64,000 bases of DNA. It comes from Geosiphon pyriformis (taxonomy: Eukaryota > Glomeromycota > Glomeromycetes > Archaeosporales > Geosiphonaceae). Where the stretch lies: assembly GCA_016748015.1 (NCBI GenBank), contig JAAOMT010000070.1, positions 250,420 to 314,419 on the forward strand. The letters are read 5' to 3'. Under the pieces are notes generated by a model, which was not told the origin of the DNA, ran no database searches, and worked only from the letters and a program-made list of their open reading frames with translations. Every line of letters starts with the position of its first letter. Position 1 is the stretch's first letter. This document shows, piece after piece, positions 55,895-64,000 of the stretch. The position numbers and the translations under genes are program-made.

Positions 55895-56524
55895 ATGGTA
55901 TATGTGACAAAAGACAGCAGAAAAATGGAGATTACTGACAACATCAACTCACTAGCACAACAACTCTTTTAACTGATCCAACAACAAGAGATGAAAATTA
56001 CAATCAACCAACAAACTATTAGATATACAAACACCAGAAAGAAACCATAAGATAAAGTACAGAGAAAAACAGAAAACACTGTTGACAAAATAATTACCAA
56101 GGTAAAATTAGCAATAAAAACATCACCAAAAGTCACCCAATATTAAGAGTTAATTATAGAAACTTGGAATTGGTAGATACAACAATTTCCAAAAAACTTT
56201 TATTACTTTTACTTAGGATAACACCTAAACATTCAAAGTTTGTACACAGATAAAACAAAACAATTATTTAACACAACAGTACTATAATAACTAGAACAAT
56301 TTGTGAAAAAAAACAATTTAACCACACAAGCAAAAGCCATTTATTGGCTGCATACTGGATTTTAAGATCAGCCAGAAATTTTACTCAATACAGCAATAAA
56401 CTCTATTACTGTTAATCAAATGGAAAAAATAACCAATGTCCAATTTAAAAAATTACAGAACAAGATAACACAAGTAATTCTCAAAGATAAAGAATTAGAA
56501 TTAGAAAATCTTGACGGAGTTTAA
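55895..56524 (+). pseudogene. Gypsy-2 third ORF (unknown function, broken)
   Basis: 210-codon frame starting ATG 55895 and closing TAA 56522, with about eight internal stops. Sequence features: ITDNINSLAQQLF-stop-LIQQQEMKITINQQTIRYTNTRK, FYYFYLG-stop-HLNIQSLYTDKTKQLF and QPEILLNTAINSITVNQMEKITN. The Gypsy-3 copy (60958-60299) is its close homologue; the Gypsy-1 ORF at 11100 is a distant one. No membrane segment is seen. Confidence 0.7.
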
Positions 56525-56528
56525 TATT

Positions 56529-56544
56529 AAAAAAGAGGAAATAA
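56529..56544 (+). promoter_or_regulatory. Polypurine tract of Gypsy-2
   Basis: AAAAAAGAGGAAATAA just before the 3' LTR; the pol-less element has AAAAGAGGGAATAA and Gypsy-3 the same in complement. Confidence 0.65.
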
Positions 56545-57423
56545 TATTACTCATAAAATATAAGAAATATATTAATACATAAATTAGTCAATTAGAGATA
56601 AATATAGTAAAATATAGAATTCCAGATTTCTTCTCAGAGGAATTGCAAGATTCTAGGAATTTCAGAATTCTTATATAAGGAATTGCAGAATTGCAAAATT
56701 TCAGGATTCCTCTTAAAGAAATTGCAGGATTTTAGGAATTTCAGAATTTCAGATATGAAGAATTAAAAAATAGAGGAATCTCAAATATGTATATATAGCA
56801 GTAGTGTCAGAAGTAGAAAAGACAGACCTCTTAATTTAGATTTGATCTAAACAACTTTTTCATTCACAAATATCAATAAATAACTATTCACTATCTTAAT
56901 CAATTCTCCACTATTCATACTTTATGTTGATAATAATTAATACTTAACCATGCTAAAACAATAGCTCTTGATTATAGTTATTGACAGGATATTAATATTT
57001 ATTGCCTTGGCTTATTTCTTTATTTTCTTTTATTTTCTTTTATTTTTTTTATTTTCTTTTGTTATTTTTTTTGTTTTACTAATTGATTAAGAATTAAAAA
57101 AGTGTTGAGTTATTGATGTTACAGATAACCTGGTAAAAAACCCAGAAATAAGGATAGAATTATATATATATTAATGGATAGCTTACCAAAAAGGCACGAC
57201 TGCCAGATTAAACTGGTCATCACATTAAAAACAGAAATTGGGAAAATGACTTGAAGAATCAACCAAAACCAATCATAGTAAATCTCTGTCTATTATACAA
57301 AAAACTTAACCAAAACCTTCAGATCTATAATACCTTCAAATAATTACCAACATAATTTAGCTATTGAGCACCAAGTTATGGGTTTGTTATTTGCTTTAAG
57401 ACCTCAAATAATTACTTGTAACA
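56545..57423 (+). repeat. Gypsy-2 3' LTR
   Basis: 879 bp, direct repeat of 47433-48303, ending CTTGTAACA. GAGCACCAA is intact at 57366-57374. Followed by ACAT and the resumed LINE-E sequence. Confidence 0.92.
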
Positions 57424-57567
57424 ACATGTAGTGTTGTTTTGTTTGGCCCAAGTGGCTGGTCACATGTAGTCAGTACATAAGCTGTATTTAGTTTGATTCA
57501 CTTAGTTTGGTTTTATATACTAGATAGCAGTTGGGCTTTACTTGTATAACTCATAATAAAAAAAAAT
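57424..57567 (+). mobile_element. LINE-E, 3' end beyond Gypsy-2
   Basis: ACATGTAGTGTTGTTTTG continues the LINE-E sequence broken at 47432; the uninterrupted relative LINE-F reads AAATGTAATGTTGTTTTA (33530-33547). The 3' UTR ends with AATAAAAAAAAA (57555-57566). Confidence 0.9.
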
Positions 57568-57717
57568 TTATTGGTTGTAATATCTTTTATTATTCTATAG
57601 CATTTAAAAATATATTTGCAAAATACATTTTTAAAATAAATAATAAATTATTTTATGCATTTTTTATTATTATGTATTTAATAAATATGATTTAATTATT
57701 ATTTAAATATTAGACAT

Positions 57718-58370
57718 AAACTAAGTATACTAGGGCTAAATGCAACTCATATGTTTTTTATATATAACCAATTACTTGAACCAGCTTAGACTATATTACA
57801 TTGATGTTATTAAAAAAAAACTTATTCAAAGAAAATATTCTTTAAATAATTTCAAACAATATAACATTATTATTAATTATTTTAACCAATTATTTAGCTA
57901 TTTTCAATATAATAATCTTTACAATAACAGATTTGTATTTTCAAAATAATATTAAGCTAAAAAATATAGCATTATTAATAACAAACAAACTTATCTAAAA
58001 ACCAGCTATATTAATATTTTTATAGCTATATTTAGTTTTTAAAACAATTATTTTACACTTTAGCTTATCAATAGTTTTGCTAAAAACATTTATATATATT
58101 ATAACTTTATTAATCTTAAAGCCAAGTGTTTTATTTAGAACTAAATTACCATTAATAAATTATTTAAACACAGTAATTAAAGAACTAACTAGCTTAATAA
58201 TAGACTTAACTAGAATAAAAAGCTTGGCCAAATCAGATTTCAAAAAAATTAAATGAAAAAAAACCATAGAGTTATTAATTATTATATTAGCAGAAAAAGC
58301 TATATTAACTAAAAGATTAGAAACTAAAAAAAAAACATAGAAGCAATAGCCTTAGTATAAGATTTAACAT
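57718..58370 (-). mobile_element. LINE-G: decayed LINE 3' remnant
   Basis: 57718-57950 matches the complement of the LINE-D ORF2 C-terminus and 3' UTR (CATATGTTTTTTATATATAACCA versus the 33788-33805 region of LINE-D). Left of about 58000 the match is good; from there to 58370 the sequence is A/T-rich and I cannot assign it confidently. Confidence 0.5.
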
Positions 58371-59070
58371 TGTTATTCATAGAAATTAGAAATTATAATA
58401 GTAGATAAAATAGCCAATCAGAAATAGGCATAGAAAAAAAAATTTCAGGATTCTTTTTGAGGTAGAAAAGACAAAATTCTTTAATTACAGATCTCTCAGT
58501 TTAGATTTGATTTAAGCAACCTTTCCATTCACAAATATCAATAAATAATTATTTGCTATTTCAATCTACTCTTCACTATTAACACTTTATATTGATAATA
58601 ATTGATACTTAAACACACTGGAACAATAGCTCTTGATCACAGCTATTGACAAGATACTAACTTGCTACCACCTTGGCTTATTTTTTTTATTTTTTTTTAT
58701 TTTTTTTATTTTCTTTGTTATTTTTTTGTTTTACTAATTGATTGAAGATTAAGTGCTGAAGTTATTGACATCATGGATAGCCTGGTAAAAAACCCAGAAA
58801 TAAGGATAAAATTATATATATATTAATAGATAGCTTACCAAAAGGGCATGACTGCCAGAATAAATCTGGCCATTAAGCTGAGAAAGAAATTAAAAAAGCA
58901 ACTTACTAACAACAGCCATATCATTATTGAATCTCTGTTCATTATACAAAGAGCTCAACCAAAACCTTCAGATAACAATACCTTCAGATTACTATTATTG
59001 TGAATAGCTTCTGAGCACTAAGTTATGAGTTTGTTATTTGATTTGAGACCCCAAATAATCACTTGTAATA
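58371..59070 (+). repeat. Lone LTR of the Gypsy-2 family
   Basis: About 700 bp from TGTTATTCATAGAAA to CTTGTAATA, with U3 repeats reduced. It includes the pyrimidine tract (58680-58735) and GAGCACTAA (59013-59021). No primer-binding site follows; the next bases are an inverted dUTPase fragment. Flanking 4-mers are ACAT and CCAT, so not a clean target duplication. Confidence 0.82.
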
Positions 59071-59414
59071 CCATTGATCTGAATTCTTGTATCCCTCTTG
59101 CTGTTATCCCTAATTTTTTCCTGTTTCTTATTGATACTAACTGAGCTACTTTAACCAGAGGCAGAAATATTGTCTGTGCTATCTTTTTATTTGGCTCTAT
59201 AATATAGGCCTTTTCTGAATTATTTTGTAGCATAGCAATAATATTTCCTACATATTCTGCATCAATTATTTTTTCTCTGATGTTGATTTCTTTCTTTGCT
59301 ATACTACTCCTAAATGCTAGTTGAACTATTGTTGTTACTGTAATTTTCCAATACTACTTTAAGATCAATGCATGTGCACAAATGTGATTCCAATTTGATG
59401 GCATCTTTTTCTGG
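59071..59414 (-). pseudogene. pol: Orphan dUTPase fragment of a Gypsy-2-family element
   Basis: Minus-strand piece reading DAIKLESHLCTCIDL, then IIDAEYVGNIIAMLQNNSEKAYIIEPNKKIAQTIFLPLVKVAQLVSIRNRKKLGITARGIQEFRSM, that is dUTPase motifs 3 to 5. It is cut on the right by the Gypsy-3 LTR (after CCAGAAAAAGATGCC in its own direction) and on the left by the lone LTR. Only about 340 bp remain. Confidence 0.85.
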
Positions 59415-60285
59415 TGTTACAGGTGATTATTTCTGGTGTTGGATTAAGTAACAAACCCATAACTTGGTGCTCAAATCTAGTTGCAGTTGATAGTAATCTG
59501 AAGGTTTGTGTCTGAAGGGTTTGTATCCGAAGAGTTTGGTTAAGTTCTTTGTATAATGGACAGAGATTCAATGGTAATAGTTTTATCCATAGCTTTCTAA
59601 AACTGCAGTTTTGTTAATTTCTTTCTCAGCTTGATGGCTGGTATTTCTTCTGGTAAACTATCTTCAATCAAGTATTTTACCCTTATTTTTGGGTCTTTTA
59701 CCAGTCACGTTTATCCTGACATCAGTATTTTGCACGTTAATCCTCAATAGAGTTAGTAAACAACCATAAAATCAAAGCAAGAAATAAAGAAAAAAAAAGA
59801 AAATAAAGAAAAAAAAAAAATAAGCCAAGGTGATTTGCAAGTTGGTATTCCATTAATAGCCATAATCAAGAGCTATTGTTCCAGTATGGTTAAGTATCAA
59901 TTACTATCAACATGAAGTGTTGATAGTGATAGCGGGTTTAAGATAACAAACAGTTATTTATTTGTGGTTTGGAAAGTTGTCTAAATAAAATCTAAACTGA
60001 GAGATCTGTCTTTTCAGCTTCTAATCCTACTGCTATATATACATAATTAAGATTCCTCAATTCCTCAATTCTTCACAACAAGAATCCTGGAATTCCTGGA
60101 ATCCTGCAATTTTTTTGAAAGAAATCCTGAAATTCTGAAATCCTGCAATTCTTTGTAAAAATCTTGTAATTCCTGGAATCCTGCAATTCCTGAAAGGAAT
60201 CCTGGAATTTCACATTTTACTACGTCTACTTCTGATTGGCTAATAACTATGCTAATATATATTCCCTATATTTCTATGAGTAACA
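59415..60285 (-). repeat. Gypsy-3 3' LTR
   Basis: 871 bp. In its own direction it runs TGTTACTCATAGAAA (60285) to CACCTGTAACA (59415). The U3 carries many GGAATCCTGCAATTCCTG-like units (60055-60210) and TATATATA. The primer-binding-site complement is at 59464-59472. Confidence 0.92.
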
Positions 60286-60298
60286 TTATTCCCTCTTT

Positions 60299-60958
60299 TT
60301 AATATTGAGCTCTGTCAAAATCTAACTTTGTTAATTTCCTTTCTTGAAGTATTTCCTGAATTTCATTTTCGAGAATTACTTGTGTTATTTGAGTCTGTAA
60401 TTTTTCAAATTAAGCATTGGTGATCTTTTCTAATTGATTACTGGTAACCATATCTATTGCTTTGTTGAGTAAGATTTCTGGTTGATCCTGAAATGCTGTG
60501 TGTATTTGGTATATGGCTTAGGCCTGTGTAGATAAGTTGTTCTTTCTTACAAAATGTTCTAATTGTTGTAGTATTCTTGTGTCAAATAATTGCTTTGTTT
60601 TATCCGTATATAGATTCTGGATATTTATGTGTTATCCCAAGTAAAAATAACAATAGTTTCTTGGAAATTGTTGTATTCACCAATTCCAAGTTTCTTTAGT
60701 CAACTCTTGGTATAGTGACTTTTTTGTCAACTCTTTTATTGCTAATTTTACTTTCACAATGATTTTGTCAACGGTATTTTTTGTTTTTTTTTGTGTTCTA
60801 TATGGTAATGTCTTTCTAGTGTCTTAATATCGAATAGTTTATTGATTAATTGTAATTTCCATCTCTTGGTGTTGAATCAATTGAAAGAGTTGTTGTGCTA
60901 GTGAGTGGATGTTGTCTGTAATTTCCATTTTTCTAATATTTCTTGTTGTATTTACCAT
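60299..60958 (-). pseudogene. Gypsy-3 third ORF (unknown function)
   Basis: 220-codon frame with ATG 60958-60956 and terminal TAA 60301-60299, interrupted by several stops. MEITDNIHSLAQQLFQLIQHQEMEITINQ and QPEILLNKAIDMVT match Gypsy-2; it begins shortly after the end of integrase. Confidence 0.72.
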
Positions 60959-60984
60959 GTCTTTATATATTCTTTTTATAGATT

Positions 60985-62390
60985 AATTTAATGTGTTGTT
61001 GTCAATGATGATAATTGGTTCCAGATCTTGTGGAATTTTCTTTGGTTGGACTAGTATCCTCTGTACTTCTAATTGTGAAATATTACTGGTGGATAGTAGT
61101 GTGATATTGTGGTATGGTTTCAGTCGATTTCTATGTGCTGCTTTGGTTAAAATTTTGTTATCCAGTCTTAATTTGTAAGCTCTATTTCCTAGAATTTTTT
61201 CTATGTAAAATGGTCTATTCCATTTGGGGTCAAATTTTCCACTCCATTGTTTTTCTGCTTTGGTACGATGTAAGAGTACTTTGTCTCCAATTTTGAATTC
61301 AACTGGTTTGTCTGGTAGTTAATTATTATGTCTTTCTTTCTGTTTCTCTTGTGACTTTTGTATGTTATCAGCTGCTCTTCTTCATTTGTTTTCCAATATT
61401 TCTATTAAGTCATATGTTCTTCTTAATAATGTTTCTTGGAAATTTTCTTCTGTTATTGGTTCAGTTGGATATGTGTTAACCTCTATCTCAACTGGTAATA
61501 TTGTTGTTCTACCATATATCAATTCAAATGGTGTTGCTTGTATGGTGTCTTGCTTTATTGTTCGATAAGCAAATAATACTGATGGTATGAACAAATTCTA
61601 TTTGTCCTGGTTTTTTTGGCTGAGTTTTGCTATTGTTTCACATAATGTTCTATTAAATCTTTTAACTAATCTATTGGTTTGTGGATGGTATGGTGATGAT
61701 AGTGGTCTCTTAATTCCAAATCTTTGGCTTATTTCTGCTAATGTTCTATTCACAAAATGAGTTCTTTGGTCTGATAATAGTTCTTTTGGACATTCATGTT
61801 AACAAATCAAATCTTGATGGATGAATTTGGCAACAGATTCTGCATCCACTCTTTAAATTGCTTTGGCTTCTGGCCATTTAGTAAGATAGTCCATGGCTAC
61901 TGCAATATATTTGTTGCTTTTGCTGGTAATTGTCAATGGTTTGACTAAATTGATTCCAATACAGTCAAATGGTTGTCCCATTTTGATTGGTCTCAATGGT
62001 TTGCTGGATCTTGTTCTTCTTCTTTTTTGACAAGCATCACAATTTTGCACATATTGGATGATGTTTGGATACATTGATGGCCAATAGTATTTCTTTCTGG
62101 TTCTTTCCATGGTTGCTTCTTTATGAAAATGTTCTGCAGTTGGATCTGAATGCATGTTGAATAGTATTGTCTTTTTTTCTGGTTCTGTAATTACTCTGGT
62201 TGATTAATCTGAATCTTTTTTATTTTTTCGATAAAGTATATTTTGGTGAATAATAAAATATTTGAATTGTTGTTTGATCTTTTTTTGTTCCAGTTGAGAT
62301 AATTTCTCCTTAAACTGTTGAGTATCTATATAATGTTGAAGTTGTTGATATTTTTGTGTGTTCATCTTTTGTTATATTTTCATGAGTATT
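60985..62390 (-). pseudogene. pol: Gypsy-3 integrase and C-terminal domain
   Basis: HHCC: MHSDPTAEHFHKEATMERTRKKYYWPSMYPNIIQYVQNCDACQKRR (from 62155). The core start CIGINLVKPLTIT has Asn at the first catalytic Asp. The segment between 61853 and 61600 holds LLSDQRTHFVN and PQTNRLVKRFNRT with stops. The open part 61594-61382 (PSVLFAYRTIKQDTIQATPFELIYGRTT) and the SH3-like domain (FKIGDKVLLHRTKAEKQWSGKFDPKWNRPFY, about 61300-61195) follow. End near 60985. Confidence 0.85.
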
Positions 62391-62426
62391 GTTTTGGTTT
62401 TGTTATATTTTTGAGTTAAAATGTTC

Positions 62427-62897
62427 TTAGATTTGTCTCATTCGCAACAAACTGTCAGCATTTTTATTGTCTTTTCCCTTTTTATAATGTATGGTATAAG
62501 TATGTGATAAAAGTGCCATTTTCCATCTTAACTGTCTTTCATCTCCAAATTCTTGTTTTTGGAGTGATGTCAATTCTTTGTGATCTGTGTACATCTCAAA
62601 CTTTTGGCTCAAGTATTCTTTCCATTTCATAACTGCCCAATAGATTGCTAAATGTTCTAATTCTGGTGTTCTATAGTTCTTTTTGGCTGGTGTTAAACCT
62701 CGGCTGGCATATGTGACTGGATGTTCTCTTTCATCTGGTTCTTTTTGAGATAGTACTGCTCCCAATGCTTGGCCTGATACATCAGTGGTAATAATGAATG
62801 GTTTGCTATGATCTGGATAGATTAATACTGGAGTTTGAATAAGCTTTTTGCTGGGTTTCAGTCCATTCATATTTTGCATTTTTGGTTTAAAGATCAT
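62427..62897 (-). pseudogene. pol: Gypsy-3 RNase H
   Basis: 156 residues open. VLIYPDHSKPFIITTDVSGQALGAVLSQKEPDEREHPVTYASRGL, TPELEHLAIYWAVMKWKEYL, MYTDHKELTSLQKQEFGDERQLRWKMALLSHTYTIHYKKGKDNKNADSLLRM: the three acidic residues plus the final Asp in NADSL are present. A short deletion just upstream (QQKAY / LIQTP) separates it from the RT frame. Confidence 0.9.
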
Positions 62898-63597
62898 TGA
62901 GTGGTTGTGCTATCTTTGAAAAGTTTTTTATAAAGCGTCTATAATAGCTCGTGAATCCCAAGAATGATTTCAGCTTGGTTACGTTGGTTGGTATTGGAAA
63001 GTTCTTTACTATCTCTATTTTCTTTGGATCTGTTTTTATGCTGTCTTTGCTAACTATGTGTCCCAAGAATTTTAGTTCTGTTTTGCTAAAAAAACACTTT
63101 GTTGTATTCAATTTTAATCCTGCTTGTCATAGTCTTTTGAACATTTGTTGAAAATAATGTAGATGATCATCAAATGTTTTTGAGAACACATTGGTGTCAT
63201 TCAAGTATACAACTACTGATTTCCACAATAAGCCGGTATATACAATTTCTATTAGCCATTGGAATATAGCTGGAGTATTGGTTAAGCCGAATGGCATAAC
63301 TTTAAACTCAAAGTTTTCCTCTCTTGTGGTGAATGCCATTTTTTTTTTGTCGGCTGGATCCATGGCTACTTGCCAGTAACTACTATTCAAGTCTAATGTT
63401 GAGAACCATTTGTTTCCACTGAAAGCATCAAATAGTTCTTGTATCTGTAGAGTTGAATAGCTGTCTTCATAAATTACACTATTGAGTTTTCTGTAGTTTA
63501 CACAAAATCGGATTTTTCTATTCTTCTTATAGACAAGTACTATTGGTAACGACCATGGGCTCATTGATGGCTGAATTAACCCATTGTCAAGCATTTA
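62898..63597 (-). pseudogene. pol: Gypsy-3 reverse transcriptase
   Basis: [108 protein letters not shown]. The YLDD motif has become YLND. A stop near 63126 splits KRL-stop-QAGLKLNTTKCFF. KSFLGFTSYYRRFIKNFSKIAQPLNDL follows to 62887. The TAA at 63597-63595 is CAA in Gypsy-2 (INQMLNN at about 53266). Confidence 0.92.
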
Positions 63598-64000
63598 GTT
63601 GATCTCTTGACGGATGATTTCATGACTGGCTGGTGGTATTTTGTATGCTCGCTGTTTGATTGGCATTGCATCTTCAGTCTTGATCTGGTACTGGATAATA
63701 TTAGTTCTGCCAAATTCGTTTTTACTGGTGAAGATGTCATTGAAATTATTGAGTAACATCTTTAGTTGCATCTGTTGAAGTGGGTTTAGATTTCTCATGT
63801 TCATCTGTTTTAATTGTTCTGGCTGTAACAGATAACATTTGTTTCATCCATAGATGGTTTGTGATGTAATGTCCACATATTCACAAAGCTGTGGAAAATC
63901 TGAAATGCTGCTTGGTGCTTGATCTTCAATTTCTGTGGTTAAATATCTGAAAGTGGTTTCTTTCAGTATCTCTACAATATTTCCAGTGTTGTTGTAGATG
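63598..64000 (-). pseudogene. pol: Gypsy-3 linker before RT
   Basis: Reading from the window end: IYNNTGNIVEILKETTFRYLTTEIED, PQLCEYVDITSQTIYG-stop-NKCYLL (TGA where Gypsy-2 has Gln), then MNMRNLNPLQQMQLKMLLNNFNDIFTSKNEFGRTNIIQYQIKTEDAMP. Matches the post-dUTPase linker of Gypsy-2. Confidence 0.85.

Larger units (their letters stand above)
47433..57423 (+). mobile_element. Gypsy-2: full-length but heavily decayed Ty3/gypsy element
   Basis: 9,991 bp with LTRs 47433-48303 and 56545-57423 and a target duplication ACAT (47429-47432 and 57424-57427) inside LINE-E at the very end of ORF2. Same gene order as Gypsy-1 (gag, protease, Cys-rich segment, dUTPase, RT, RNase H, integrase, third ORF) but a different LTR family, shared with the 13.5-kb element, the lone LTR and Gypsy-3. 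Dozens of stops and a few small frameshifts (near 51130, 52543 and 55075). Confidence 0.93.
59415..64000 (-). mobile_element. Gypsy-3: minus-strand Gypsy-2-family element, 3' part (cut by window end)
   Basis: 3' LTR 59415-60285, polypurine tract at 60286-60300 in complement, third ORF, integrase, RNase H, RT and linker up to the window end. Gag, protease, most of dUTPase and the 5' LTR would lie beyond 64000. Less decayed than Gypsy-2. Confidence 0.92.

Overview
The window looks like nuclear DNA of an arbuscular mycorrhizal fungus (Glomeromycotina; genus not resolved). It is very AT-rich, almost entirely made of nested retrotransposons, and its single host-type gene is a protein kinase of the kind greatly expanded in these fungi: a short Cys-pair N-terminus, a W/S-G-N-E linker, a kinase domain with HRDLHSGN, and small GT-AG introns.

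Layout. Five long non-LTR (LINE) copies, plus two short 3' fragments, share one design: ORF1 (RRM-like fold plus one CCHC knuckle), then ORF2 (APE-type endonuclease, reverse transcriptase, RNase H, C-terminal CCHC). ORF2 starts inside the ORF1 stop codon (ATGA). LINE-A (minus, 1-2905 and 12762-13190) is split by a 9.86-kb Ty3/gypsy element, Gypsy-1 (2906-12761; target duplication TTGG). Then come a 3-kb two-LTR derivative without pol (13509-16542), the decayed LINE-B (minus, 17120-21231), the kinase gene with its CpG-rich 5' flank (21640-23586), LINE-C (plus, 24596-30958), 2.2 kb of nearly pure A/T, LINE-F (a 3' fragment), LINE-D (minus, 33690-40580, best-preserved ORF1) and LINE-E (plus, 40760-47432 and 57424-57567), which is split by Gypsy-2 (47433-57423; target duplication ACAT). 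The right end holds a LINE 3' remnant, a lone LTR, an orphan dUTPase fragment and the 3' part of a minus-strand element, Gypsy-3 (59415 to the window end).

The gypsy elements are unusual. Gag, protease, a Cys-rich zinc-ribbon-like segment, a trimeric-type dUTPase, RT, RNase H and integrase lie in one long reading frame in Gypsy-1 (3924-10979), followed by a separate third ORF before the 3' LTR. The same order is seen in Gypsy-2 and, from the dUTPase-RT linker onward, in Gypsy-3. Each LTR family carries its own short tandem array upstream of a TATA box.

Nearly every coding frame is broken by stop codons rather than frameshifts, and sibling copies show Trp, Gln or Arg at those places. The two LTRs of Gypsy-1 differ almost only by transitions, including sites where one has CA and the other TG. 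This is the footprint of C-to-T decay of methylated or RIP-targeted DNA. I see no rRNA, tRNA, CRISPR array or intact host operon.
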